Source: Crossaster papposus
Lineage: Eukaryota > Echinodermata > Asteroidea > Velatida > Solasteridae
Direction of reading: 5' to 3'
Length of the DNA: 64,000 nucleotides
Assembly (NCBI GenBank): GCA_037893245.1
Contig: JBAIAA010000807.1
Coordinates: 124,001 to 188,000, forward strand
Below the pieces are notes generated by a model that was given only the letters and a program-made list of their open reading frames with translations, was not told where the DNA came from and did no database searches. Shown in pieces: positions 33,276 through 44,519 of the stretch. The position numbers were made by a program, and so were the translations under genes. The number at the start of each line of letters is the position of its first letter. Within the stretch, counting starts at the first letter, position 1.

Positions 33276-33796
33276 CTCACTGTGATGTGGAGGGGGTACC
33301 TTCCGTCTCATATCGTGCTTCAAATGTACATGTATAGTCATCCACTTAGGGATTTATCAACTTAGGGTTTTATCAAACTTGATGCAAATTATATATGTTT
33401 TCAGAAATGGGCAATAGAGCAACACACAGTGACCATTGTAATCTTTACAAAGCCTGCCCTATCTTATTTTTTTAGATGTTTTAAGACTTGTTTATGGATT
33501 TGCCAAACTTGATTTGCAAATATAGAGCTGCTTTCGTCGCTGATACAATAGTCTGTATACAATCCTGTAATCCTCTTACACATTGACTACTCCGACCCTC
33601 CACATTCATTAAACAATCCTCCTAGGACACATTCAAAATTCGGGAAAATGTTGATGCTAGATGCTCTGTGGTGCAAACTGAGGTAATTTATGGCCACTTT
33701 ACTCTGAAATTTCGTTATACATGTACATCGATACTACCGATTTTCGGGGGTTTCAGTTGTTTTGTGCAATGAAAACAAATTTGCTCAGCAGCCAAA
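33276..33796. other. No gene identified
   Basis: AT-rich sequence following the truncated 18S. Confidence 0.3.
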
Positions 33797-34028
33797 TAGT
33801 CTGGGAGCCAAGTTCGAAAAGAAGCTTATTTTTTTAGTTCGTTTCACTTCTAAAGGGGAAAAGGTTTGGCACTTGTACATGGAAGGGGGTGTCTCTGGAG
33901 TATAAGACCGGGTGTAGGAACAAAGTATATGCTGAGTAAAATAAATTACACACCATAAACAGGTGCTTACACAATCGCAATGTTTAGTTCCACTTTAATG
34001 AAATTTAGAATAGCCGGACATTGTGGGC

Positions 34029-34113
34029 ACACTTATTAAATTTCTGAGAAAATGACTTTGATGTATTTCTTTAAATACTATTCGTTCTTACAAAAGGGGG
34101 TGGGGGGGGTACT
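34029..34113 (+). repeat. Direct repeat left of the GC-rich insert
   Basis: CACACTTATTAAATTTCTGA through GTACTTAGA; a near-identical copy lies at 34536-34627. The pair brackets the GC-rich segment like a long target duplication or a filler duplication. Confidence 0.8.
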
Positions 34114-34316
34114 TAGACCCGCACCACTTTGCGGCCCGTCAGCGCGGGCTATCGCCTCTCACCGCTGGCTCAAAACAAACCGTCTCTGTCTCGCCTCTAA
34201 CCGACGCACTTGTCTCATACTATCGTCGCGCGGTGCGGCTGCCGGCGGCCCTCGGTCCGAGAGGCCCGTAAATCGCTCCCCTCTATCGAGACGGGGGCGG
34301 GACAACCAGCCACCGT

Positions 34317-34356
<40 letters not shown>

Positions 34357-34535
34357 CGGATACTAAGCGTCGACCGGCCACGACACGGCGGATTCCCTCT
34401 GGGAGCGACCCGGACGATCGCGGTCAACCCGAGCCGGTGCCGCCCGCGACGGGCGGGGGGAAAGCGGGACCGTCCCGTCTCGATCTGCCCACGGGTTAAA
34501 ATATTTTTCTCTTTCCACCTGACACCTCTCTTCGC
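34114..34535. other. GC-rich insert, rDNA-spacer-like
   Basis: Sharp jump in GC content, with CCGGCGGCCCTCGGTCCGAG and CGACGGGCGGGGGG, and a 40-bp G run at 34317-34356. The composition resembles rDNA spacer and an rDNA fragment lies 0.8 kb away, but no rRNA domain was recognised. Open frames across it reflect lack of AT-rich stops. Confidence 0.5.
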
Positions 34536-34627
34536 ACACTTATTACATTTCTGAGAAAATGACTTTGATGTATTTCTTTAAATATTATTCGTTCCTACAA
34601 AAAAAAAGGGGGGAGGGGGTACTTAGA
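34536..34627 (+). repeat. Direct repeat right of the GC-rich insert
   Basis: Second copy of 34029-34113, differing by a longer A run and a few substitutions. Confidence 0.8.
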
Positions 34628-34900
34628 GAGATTGGTGAATTAAAGTACCTTGCTGCCACCTGGGATGCTTACACCCGGTCTTAAATTACTCCAGAAACAC
34701 CCCCCTTCAAAATACAAGTACCAAACCCTTTTCCCTTTAGGGGTGAAACGAAACGACAGATTCCAGGAGCTGGCTTCCAGACTATTGCCAAACCTCAGTA
34801 TTGATGAGCTTCAAATTCACCAAGTTGCTTACTGGCACAGTTACCATATTAAAACATTATGGAAAATCATATGAACAATGATAAAAAGTAGGTGACGGGT

Positions 34901-36345
34901 TAGCCTTGGTCAAGGCGAGTTCGTCGTTATCCGTCCGTCGTTATCCGTCCAGAAATACACTGTACGCGCGCCCCGCATATGCTGCATGCTAGCTTGCGCC
35001 CCGTGCAAAGATACAGCGCGAACAGCGACCTCATACGGCCACTATTTATGCAAATCAACTGAGGCTACTTTTTCGCCTTGGATCATTGGGTTTTTGAAAT
35101 CTTATGTTTTTCCTATATTTTGCGCCACATTTGTGGCGCATGACCTTGTATGCGAATACAGATAAGTATAGGCGGGGCTAAGATGTGAAGTGTCCAATCA
35201 CAACGCGGTTGAAACCCGACGTCATCAAATTTGATGCAGCATGACATTTAAGACAAAATGGCAGATATTCAGCGTCGTCTTTCGTCCGAAGATCTGTCGT
35301 GTTGTTTGAATTTTACAGCGAAAATATTATCCCTCGAAGATTTTAGGCCCGAGCAGCGAAAGGCCATTAGAATCCTTTCTTCGTGGTCTTTGTGAATTGG
35401 CCGACAGGTTATGGGAAATCCGTCATTTTTCAGGCAGCCTGAGCCCCATTTTGCTCGGAGCTCGCACGTACGACCAGGTACTCAGCGTCAGTTTTCAGCG
35501 TGTTCGGTCAGTTTATTATTGCCGCATAATCGGCATTAACCCAGGCATGCTGGTCTGTGCGGTATCGCCACATTGTGGTTCAAGCATGGTCCAACGCTGT
35601 GGGGAGGGGGCATGTTTACGGCTGCAGAACCAACCTTCAAAGTGATTGCAATATCGTAATTTAAACAGGGACAAGTGTCTTATATCCCCAATAACTCCTC
35701 AGATTATTTTCTTGGCAAAATTCAGCCGGCAAGGCATTTCATTATCAGAGTTCCGCGTTTTACCGAGCCACGGTTTTCAGATCAGCTGGATTAGATGTGT
35801 GCGACATAATGTGAGCCGAGTTCGACACGTTTCAATAGAGTCGCGGCCTTCTCCAGTCACCGCGGTTGAAAACTCAAAACTAAGCAGCTAAACACAACTA
35901 GTTTTGACCATAACATTGTCAACATTCAAGAAAATACCCAGCAAAACGAGCGAAGATAACTGCGACCCTCACCAATCAAGCAAGACAGTTCAAATCTTCA
36001 TGTGTAATTCCTACAAGCCTTCGTAAAAATCACTCAACTTTCTCCGATAAAATATGTCAACGATGGCGGTGTTCGTAAACACTTGCGAGCTAGCTATGAC
36101 CTTTCACCGCTAGCTCAAATTATGCAGTTTCTACGCAACGATCGACCAATAAGAAAACGACTATAAAGGTCAGCTTAATATATTAGCATAATGAGCACCG
36201 CCCCCAAAACCTAATGATCCAAGGCGTTCAAGTAGCCTCAGTTAGTTTGCATATAATAGTGGCCGCGTGAGGTCGTTGTTTGAGCTCAGATTACCGCTGC
36301 GCTGTACGTACGGACGGGTAACGATGAACGCCTTGACCAAGGCTA
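34901..36345. mobile_element. 1,445-bp TIR element with 9-bp duplication
   Basis: Inverted ends TAGCCTTGGTCAAGGCG (left) and complement (right) begin arms of about 200 bp that share GGCCACTATT, TGCAAATCAACTGAGGCTAC and CGCCTTGGATCATT. GTGACGGGT flanks both sides (34892-34900, 36346-36354). No transposase; it carries a RecQ-like segment at 35258-35460. The 9-bp duplication and long arms suggest a Mutator-like non-autonomous element. Confidence 0.85.
35258..35460 (+). pseudogene. RecQ-like helicase N-terminal fragment
   Basis: From an ATG at 35258: MADIQRRLSSEDL, then LEDFRPEQRKAI (the RecQ Q-motif pattern FRxxQxxAI), and, in another frame, VFVNWPTGYGKSVIFQAA (Walker A, GYGKS). The frame shifts between the two blocks, and a TGA follows the second. 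Nothing of motifs Ia-VI was seen after 35460. It is probably a captured exon fragment inside the TIR element. Confidence 0.5.
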
Positions 36346-36354
36346 GTGACGGGT

Positions 36355-36939
36355 TGCCTGACGTGGGAGACTTTAAGCAAGTTCAAGAAAAATGTTTGCT
36401 TACCAATAATTTGGGGGATTTTCTGGAACTTCACACACAACATCTATCCGATCGGAGCACGAAGCGCATCGGAGCTTCCAAACTCCCAGTATGGGCGGTA
36501 GGACCAACCGAATCGACCACCGAGCTAGAGGGCGCCAGGGTTGGCTTGCAGGCCGATTCGAATTTGATAATTGCGTTTTTGGTGTTTATAACCAAACAAT
36601 GGTTCAGTTATTTCTCTTTGGTTATCGTTTTGGGGGATTGGAGTATTGCACGATTGTGTGTAATTCTCGCCGGTTAGAAATTCATCTACAAAAAACTACC
36701 GAACCAGTTATTGGTTATGACTGTGCCGCGACACGTAATACGTAATATTTTATCGTTTTGGCCGACTATACCCTTTGCATTTTATTGTGGGAAAACACTT
36801 AATACCAACCCGCGTAGCGCTTCGCGATTTATTTTGTTAGCAGCTGGGTGTGCGTGAAGGTATATTCCTAAGAAAGAACAATGGCAACTTATACATTAAA
36901 GAACTATAAAGAATTATAAAGAAGGGCTTTCCCAAACCA
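36355..36939. other. No gene identified
   Basis: Open frames here (36267-36745) show no recognised motif. Sequence between the TIR element and a SINE-like head. Confidence 0.3.
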
Positions 36940-37015
36940 ACTCGACAATAGCCTAGTTGGTAGAGAGGTAATCTATGGATCGAAAGGTCTGTGATTCCCA
37001 TCCCGCTATCGTTAA
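36940..37015 (+). other. tRNA-like SINE head
   Basis: TAGCCTAGTTGGTAGAG matches the Pol III A box and TCTGTGATTCCCATCC a decayed B box, spaced about 35 nt apart as in tRNA-derived SINEs. No complete cloverleaf. Confidence 0.4.
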
Positions 37016-37311
37016 CGTTTATATTTGTCTTCGCAAATTTACCTTGTGCATCATTTTAACCATAGAGCAAGGCTGAAGGGAAATATAAATATGTTCGGTT
37101 GAACAACCAGGGTGAATTAGAACATATTTGTTTTCTTCACAGTGTATAGGCACGCTATTCGATGACAATAGCGTGGTGGTGAGGGGCCATCATGGTATGC
37201 AAATAGGAATTCCAGCTACAGGGTGGAATTCCTGGTATAGGGTGTGGTAGGAAAGACACTTTTTAAAATAAATAAAAAAAATCAATAATGAACGATTGTA
37301 ATTGTATTTGT

Positions 37312-38560
37312 TACAGAGAGGTTAGAGAGCTGATTCAAGCGGCTAACGAAAAATTAGCGGAGCCCGTCGCTACGACGGAGGTGGAGATACAAGCTACCCT
37401 AACGGAAGCCTTGGAGACAATCGACAAGCGTCAAAGGTTGACTAGACTGGCAGATTCCAGTACGTATGGGTGGGCCACAGTGACGGAGTACGTGGCGCAC
37501 CAGTTAGCAGACAACCAAGATGACGACAACAAGATTACAAGAAAGTTAAGTGTAACTTAGATCAGGTAATCAAAGCTATAGATGCCTCGTTGAGCTGCGT
37601 TGTTGAATATTACTTTGAGTATGAACTAAATGATGGTATAGCAAATATCAAGGTTGCCGGTAAATTAAGAAGCCATAGTGCTTTTTGGCGGTCCCTTTCC
37701 CCAATAAAAATAACAAATCTGCCTTTAATAACAGTGAGTTTGTTAATACAGCTATTAATGAGTTAATGCAGCTGGGTACAATAGAGAAAACAACGTGGCA
37801 ACCCAAGGTGGTGAGCCCTTTGACTGTCTCTGTTCAAGGGATTAATGATATTATAAGCGTTTGATTCTGGACTTGAGATTACCTAACGAATATTTGGAAA
37901 AGGTATCTGTAAAATATGAAGATATGCGCACTGCACTTCTATTTTGAATAAGGGTGGGTATGTTTATAAGTTTGACCTCAGATCAGGTTACCACCATGTG
38001 GATATATGCACAGAACATGTAAATTGTAAAATACCTGGGATTCGCTTGGATAGAGCAGGGTGTGCAGTAATTGTACACGTTTAAGCAGCTACCGTTTGGC
38101 CTATCTACAGCTCCATATATATTCACCAAAATTGTAAGACCCCTTGTAAAAAAGTGGCGAGGTGAAGGAAAATCTATTGTAGTCTACCTGGACGATGGTA
38201 TGGGGTTTGGCACCCACATTTGGATAAGCGCTGGCAGCTATAGTGGAGCGGTGAAAGGGGACATTATTAGTTCAGGATTTATTCCTAACGTCCAAAGAGT
38301 GTTTGGATACCAACAAGGTGTATCGAATGGTTGTGATATGAAATACATTTAGACAAGGTACATTTTGTGTACCACAGAGACGCACCAAGGCAATAAAGCA
38401 AGCCATTCAAAGCATGAGAACAGACACAATAAGAGCAAGGTCAGTGGCGAAGCTGGTCGGACAAGTAATGTCGGCTATAGTTGGGTCTAAAACATATGTT
38501 CCGTGACCATTCTCTGGCTAGGATGGTTTGACGATGGATTTGACTTCTATGGACCATTTA
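37312..38560 (+). pseudogene. DIRS-type gag/RT/RNase H fragment
   Basis: A gag-like end (IDKRQRLTRLADSSTYGWAT; compare RQKLIKVADRSLQGWATVKE in the minus-strand element at 45689-46348) is followed, over many frame changes, by KVAGKLRSHSAFW, YKFDLRSGYHHVDI, TFKQLPFGLSTAPYIFTKI, VVYLDDGMGFG and GDIISSGFIPN. These are DIRS/Ngaro RT motifs, with the YLDD box. The recombinase end is absent. At least six frameshifts or stops. Confidence 0.75.
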
Positions 38561-38667
38561 TAAAGAAATTAGCCCCCCGGTCCCTCCCAAAAATCTCGGC
38601 ATTTTTCGTTAGAGGGCCAAATCCAAGAGGGCCGCCGGCGCCATCTTGACAAATTTACTTTCGAACC
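38561..38667. other. Unassigned
   Basis: Short stretch containing GAGGGCCGCCGGCGCCATCTTG before the Harbinger end. Confidence 0.3.
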
Positions 38668-40309
38668 AGGGACCTTATTCACGAAGCATCCGCTATTACC
38701 GGGTCCGTAACAGCCTTTGCGGATAGCCTAACGGATACGTTAGAATTGCGCTACGCCGTATTCACGAAAGGTTCCGTTAGGTATCGGTAAAATTGCGGAG
38801 CTCCGCTAATAATGGGGGTGTCGTTCAACGAGCTGTACGGGTGAATGAAGCGCCTGCGTGAATATATAACAAATGTAGTCGAATTGTTATGAATCCAAAA
38901 TACATCTGGTAGCTGATTGCGGCCTATCTTTTAAATTCTTTGCGAAAAAAAGCTGAATTTCCACAGTGCACTGGTTATTTTCTCAAACTAAGGAACGATT
39001 TCGTGAACTTCTTCTGTGAAAGGCATCATACCAATCTATTCCTTTTTTGGTTAAAAAACATGTGAAATTAAGAAGTTGACTTAAATCACAGCATTTATAA
39101 ACAGCATTTTACGGGAAGGTCGGTATAATGAACAACAAATTATTAGCAAAACCACATCAATTGATTTCTTGCCAACGCGGAGCAATTCATATTTTACCTA
39201 GACTGTTTATACCATGGCCTATTGTCAAACAGATTTCAAAGGCAGTTTTTTCGAGGGTGGTGTACATCTTACACTATCGGAAACAGTTTTCGATTAACAC
39301 AATCCGGCATCCAAACGAATTTACAGTCATCACAAACACATTTTCGTGCATTAGTTAATAATCAATGCATCATCATCATCGGGTTGTGCTACTGGTGTTA
39401 GCAGCCATGATCGAAGGGGGTACGCAGAATCGCCTATAAGTTGACCATCGTTTGCAAGACCGTTGGCTAGTTGGTGGTTGAGGCTTGAGTGAGTCCACAT
39501 AAACAAATCATGGGTCAAGCCTGGCCACTTGGCAACAATATTGCTGAACTTCTTCTGGTGGTCGCAAACCCCCTGGACATTTATAGCGTGTAAGTGGTAG
39601 TTATGTCTGCATATGTATAGGCACATTCGTCACGTGCAGGACATTTAATCTGGCTCATCAAGGCATCCCAAAACGTTTGGAATCCGACGATGACGTTTAT
39701 CGTAGAAACCTTCTTTGATCAGATTCTGACTGGCTATATGTTCCTCGGAATTCGAATTATTTGTGGCGAAATTTTTTGAAGGACAGTTGCGACCCGGGTA
39801 ACAATTCGAGAAGTTAGACGGATGACAAATTCAACTTAAATCTCCATTTGTTAATTGGAAAGAACCTTCGGCGAAAAAATCGGAGGGCTGTTATGATCTG
39901 CGTGGCGGGTATTGCATGCGACCTCTGTGTCGGATGTTCAACTTAATCACGGATTAAATCTTTCACCTCCAACAGTACATGCCTTGGCATTTGTACCTAT
40001 TTATCAGTTCCACATCGTCGTAAATGTCCAGTGGCTGTAACCTATCACGAAATACTCGCTGGCGGCGAAGAGTACGCCTGTTTTCCTCCTCCAGCAGAAC
40101 CACAAACACTGCAGCCATTTCATTTTAGCGCTATGCGGAGATCCGTAAGCTTTTACGGGAACGCTGGAGTTCCCGCAAAACGATTGCCCTTTTACGGACG
40201 TGTTCTGCGGATTCGCTATTATGCGGATACTTCGTGAATATGACGTAAACCATAACGGAGGCTTAACGGATCCGTTAAAGCGTGCGGATGCTTTGTGAAT
40301 AAGGTCCCT
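38668..40309 (-). mobile_element. PIF/Harbinger element
   Basis: Inverted ends AGGGACCTTATTCACGAAGC (left) and near complement (AAGCATCCGC...GGTCCCT, right). Subterminal GGATCCGTTA / TAACGGATCC words occur in both orientations. Encodes the minus-strand transposase remnant. No clean 3-bp duplication was found. The right two thirds are repeated in the tandem duplication that follows. Confidence 0.7.
39200..39690 (-). pseudogene. Harbinger (HARBI1-like) transposase remnant
   Basis: Minus strand: GFPNVLGCLD (first catalytic Asp block; a frameshift and stop follow), then CRHNYHLHAINVQGVCDHQ, FSNIVAKWPGLTHDLFMW and QLIGDSAYPLRSWLLTPV, the DDE_4 order of PIF/Harbinger nucleases. The E-containing C-terminal part is only weakly visible (CVNRKLFPIV near 39270). 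The second unit of the tandem duplication repeats the central part (40841-40996). Confidence 0.75.
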
Positions 40310-40838
40310 TGTCTTTAAATTGACTGTAAGCCAAGGACCCTGTGGGCTAGAATTGTCAGTTATTAAATTTGGAATGAATCAATGAAACTAGAAGTATGGA
40401 ATGATCTCAAACAATCAAACTTTAGTTTTATTTATTTCTTAGAACAACTCTCACAACAAACGTACATATAAAAATGCAATACAATGTTTCAAAAAAAAAG
40501 GATATGGTCGACCAGGCCCTATAGTTGTTTGTTCCCGGGGACTCCCTCGACGTGTGTGCACACTAAAGCAAATGTTCGGGACCGGTTAAAAGTCTGGAAG
40601 TCCTCAGTTCAAAACTGAGACGATCCCAATAGTTAGTGGAACTTCTGAGAGTTCAGTTGACGGGTGTCAATGTTTGGTCTCACTCCCCGTAGCTCTGGAC
40701 GGGCTGGAGACTATCGATGAATCCTCTTCATCCACATGTCACACGACAGTCATCTACTGCTGACCTGTAACCATGGTAACTCAGTGTCTACTGAAGTCGT
40801 CGCACAAAGTGAAGCCAGTACTTGGGTTGGCCTCCGTC
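39469..40838 (+). repeat. 1,370-bp tandem duplication, unit 1
   Basis: Starts AGTTGGTGGTTGAGGC inside the Harbinger transposase and runs past its right end to GGCCTCCGTC. Unit 2 follows directly. I see one difference in the whole unit (AACTTAATCAC versus AACTTGATCAC). Confidence 0.95.
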
Positions 40839-42208
40839 AGTTGGTGGTTGAGGCTTGAGTGAGTCCACATAAACAAATCATGGGTCAAGCCTGGCCACTT
40901 GGCAACAATATTGCTGAACTTCTTCTGGTGGTCGCAAACCCCCTGGACATTTATAGCGTGTAAGTGGTAGTTATGTCTGCATATGTATAGGCACATTCGT
41001 CACGTGCAGGACATTTAATCTGGCTCATCAAGGCATCCCAAAACGTTTGGAATCCGACGATGACGTTTATCGTAGAAACCTTCTTTGATCAGATTCTGAC
41101 TGGCTATATGTTCCTCGGAATTCGAATTATTTGTGGCGAAATTTTTTGAAGGACAGTTGCGACCCGGGTAACAATTCGAGAAGTTAGACGGATGACAAAT
41201 TCAACTTAAATCTCCATTTGTTAATTGGAAAGAACCTTCGGCGAAAAAATCGGAGGGCTGTTATGATCTGCGTGGCGGGTATTGCATGCGACCTCTGTGT
41301 CGGATGTTCAACTTGATCACGGATTAAATCTTTCACCTCCAACAGTACATGCCTTGGCATTTGTACCTATTTATCAGTTCCACATCGTCGTAAATGTCCA
41401 GTGGCTGTAACCTATCACGAAATACTCGCTGGCGGCGAAGAGTACGCCTGTTTTCCTCCTCCAGCAGAACCACAAACACTGCAGCCATTTCATTTTAGCG
41501 CTATGCGGAGATCCGTAAGCTTTTACGGGAACGCTGGAGTTCCCGCAAAACGATTGCCCTTTTACGGACGTGTTCTGCGGATTCGCTATTATGCGGATAC
41601 TTCGTGAATATGACGTAAACCATAACGGAGGCTTAACGGATCCGTTAAAGCGTGCGGATGCTTTGTGAATAAGGTCCCTTGTCTTTAAATTGACTGTAAG
41701 CCAAGGACCCTGTGGGCTAGAATTGTCAGTTATTAAATTTGGAATGAATCAATGAAACTAGAAGTATGGAATGATCTCAAACAATCAAACTTTAGTTTTA
41801 TTTATTTCTTAGAACAACTCTCACAACAAACGTACATATAAAAATGCAATACAATGTTTCAAAAAAAAAGGATATGGTCGACCAGGCCCTATAGTTGTTT
41901 GTTCCCGGGGACTCCCTCGACGTGTGTGCACACTAAAGCAAATGTTCGGGACCGGTTAAAAGTCTGGAAGTCCTCAGTTCAAAACTGAGACGATCCCAAT
42001 AGTTAGTGGAACTTCTGAGAGTTCAGTTGACGGGTGTCAATGTTTGGTCTCACTCCCCGTAGCTCTGGACGGGCTGGAGACTATCGATGAATCCTCTTCA
42101 TCCACATGTCACACGACAGTCATCTACTGCTGACCTGTAACCATGGTAACTCAGTGTCTACTGAAGTCGTCGCACAAAGTGAAGCCAGTACTTGGGTTGG
42201 CCTCCGTC
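40839..42208 (+). repeat. 1,370-bp tandem duplication, unit 2
   Basis: Direct repeat of unit 1. The near-perfect identity means either a very recent duplication or an assembly error. Confidence 0.95.
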
Positions 42209-42848
42209 GACAACAGCCTCTCAGCTTGTCTCTGCTGATATGGACACGGACACTGCTACCTCAGGTCTTATGACTTCCTCCTCGTATTCTGAGAGATTAC
42301 AATCAATAGAACACACAAATCTAAGTGCTCAAGCAAAAACATTTGACTCACAATTTAAGATGCCAAACTACATTGGTCTAAGGCAGTAAACACCATTTGT
42401 TTGTTGGATGTTTCATTTGTTTTTAAAACAACAACATACACAACATGTCAATCAACATGCACAACAAATTGCATGTCAACAAATACAAATATCAAATAGG
42501 CATAACATCTTGTTACATAATTAGAAAGTGCTTATCACATGTATACTATTGGATAAAATCTAGTGCCTGCCTGCATAAACAGAAACATAGCACAATGCAT
42601 GTTTATCCCCCCCAAAAAACAGTTCCAGAAAGTCCCAAGTTTTATAATGAGAAACTATCATCAAGTCACAGGTTTTATAAACGGAAATAATCCACTTTGG
42701 ATCAGTTTGAGAGTAACTAATAAATCTATTTCTCCACTGGTAAGTATTAACAGTTCCTGATTATTTTATGCGAAAACCCTACCATAACATATTGTCATTT
42801 ACACATGTACATGTACAATTACATGACACAATATTTATGTAAAAATCC
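42209..42848. other. No gene identified
   Basis: AT-rich; an open frame (MDTDTATSGLMTSSSYSERL) crosses the duplication border but has no recognised relatives. Confidence 0.3.
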
Positions 42849-42855
42849 CTTTCTT

Positions 42856-42997
42856 ACTTCATTCTTCCGTTAGAAAATTCTTTTATTTTCTATATCTTCC
42901 TCATGATAATCATAATTTCTAAGCAAAAACAAAAAACTGACAATATACATAAGTTTGGAGAACATTGGAATGGCGGAGCTACTTGCCTCGCATAATT
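42856..42997 (-). repeat. B2 repeat of the DIRS-type element
   Basis: 142 bp, identical by eye to 44050-44191 (ACTTCATTCTTCCGTTAG to CTCGCATAATT). Confidence 0.9.
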
Positions 42998-43078
42998 TAT
43001 TTATCTCATTTCTTATTCATTTCACCTCTTTTTACGGCTGCAAAAGCCGAACACTCAATATTATAACAATTACACCGC

Positions 43079-43430
43079 TTAAATTGGCCATTTCAAATAC
43101 CTAGTGCCGTTGAAGGAATCAAAGATGTTTGTGGATCGGTCTTGATATTGTATAACAAGTCTGTCACTCATAATGTTGCAGTCAGTTCGACTTATATTGC
43201 TGATAACGTTGAAACAGAGGAATCCGGCATAACAGACAAAGCATGTAAATAATATGCGCAGATCATCTAAACCTGCGTCGGGTTGCCCATGTGCGTTATA
43301 CAGTTTTGCCATTATTTCTGGAGTTACCGGCTCTTTTCTATTTGGGGCAGACGATGTCAGTCTCCCAGGGTCCCGAGGGCCAGTTGCTGAAGTTGGGGGT
43401 CGGTCACCGAATTGGCGATTGCTAACCATC
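43079..43430 (-). pseudogene. Tyrosine recombinase fragment
   Basis: Reads RKEPVTPEIMAKLYNA, then LDDLRILFTCFVCYAGFLCF and SDRLVIQYQDRSTN, matching the start of the catalytic domain of DIRS/Ngaro recombinases. The position normally Arg in AGFLRxxE is Cys (codon TGT), consistent with a CpG transition. The HxxR and Tyr motifs are missing. Confidence 0.65.
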
Positions 43431-43814
43431 TATCTGAAACACAAATAAGGAACAAAAACAGCAAATGTGCACAAAACTATACATAGCGCTAAGGCAATAT
43501 GTAATGCAAAAAGCTTCATGGTGTAAAAAACACTCAAGTAGGCCAAGTGCCACATGGAAAAGACAACCATTATCATGGAATAAGAGCCACGAAATGAGCT
43601 CAAAATACAGTGTATGCCACTGGTGTAAATAACCATGCGTAATACTGTTTATTTCAGAGGTGATATCATTCATGTCCAATGCTTGCTCGGCGTCCAACAC
43701 CAGTCCGGCATTGTATGCCGGCACTCGGTGGCCACGTAAAACCCCAACTTTGGAGGAACCGTGGGCGCGATCAGGGTATTGGACGTAGGTCGCGCTCCTT
43801 GCTCCGAGCGTCAT
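43422..43814 (-). other. Unrecognised open frame upstream of the recombinase
   Basis: Frame starting MTLGARSATYVQYPDRAHGS, about 65 convincing codons to DITSEINSITHG, then low-complexity. It lies between A2 and the recombinase remnant. No family recognised. Confidence 0.25.
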
Positions 43815-43900
43815 TGGAACAAGACAGGAAATAGTTTAGTTAAATAATTTATATATTTTGATTTGTTTGTTTTTATTAATGGGTTTAGGGAGGGTGGGTG

Positions 43901-44042
43901 AGCGAGGTTAAGTTGCTCAACCGAGAGTGTGGTCAAGCGGTTAACAACCCGCTTTATACCAATGATGGTACAATGGGTTATGTAACAAGGCACGCTCTTA
44001 TGAGCGTGCTCACCTGTTGTACGATAACGTAAATAAAAGTAA
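43901..44042 (-). repeat. A2 repeat of the DIRS-type element
   Basis: 142 bp, one difference from 46420-46561. Contains TGGTCAAGCGGTTAA, a good Pol III A-box shape, and the dyad TACCAATGATGGTA. Confidence 0.9.
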
Positions 44043-44049
44043 CTTTCTT

Positions 44050-44191
44050 ACTTCATTCTTCCGTTAGAAAATTCTTTTATTTTCTATATCTTCCTCATGA
44101 TAATCATAATTTCTAAGCAAAAACAAAAAACTGACAATATACATAAGTTTGGAGAACATTGGAATGGCGGAGCTACTTGCCTCGCATAATT
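44050..44191 (-). repeat. B1 repeat of the DIRS-type element
   Basis: Copy of B2, directly next to A2 with only the CTTTCTT core between them. Confidence 0.9.
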
Positions 44192-44519
44192 GAGAAACGC
44201 CAAAGAAAGGGCAAAGGGGACTACGTAATTGTTAATATAAATAGGGTATTACATGTAACACAATGACAATGCTGGTTATAATAACCATTATCCCGTGATG
44301 CACGCAAATCGGCATCGGCTTATAAAAAGCCATGTGCAATAAACTGCACCTTGCAATCATCTCAGGAACATGACATGATATGGTTCAAGTACCATAAATG
44401 CAGTTAGGACATTTCCCCATTTTTGCCAGGCAGAAACCTGCGTTCGACATTCGAGGAGATTGTAAAAAATCAAATCTCAATGCCAGACATGAAAAACTGG
44501 GAATTGGTTGAAAAACCGA
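44192..44519. other. Non-coding internal part of the DIRS-type element
   Basis: No reading frame recognised between B1 and the RNase H-linked frame. Confidence 0.35.

Larger units (their letters stand above)
33797..34790. repeat. Foldback repeat carrying a GC-rich insert
   Basis: Arms at about 33797-33925 and 34662-34790 are inverted copies (CGTTTCACTTCTAAAGGG; GAAGGGGGTGTCTCTGGAGT; AGACCGGGTGTA, each with its complement). The region between is interrupted by the GC-rich segment described next. Confidence 0.7.

Noticed and set aside
34052-34554. Arg/Gly-rich frames in the GC-rich block
   Set aside because: Frames are open because the block is GC-rich and has few stops; no recognised domain.
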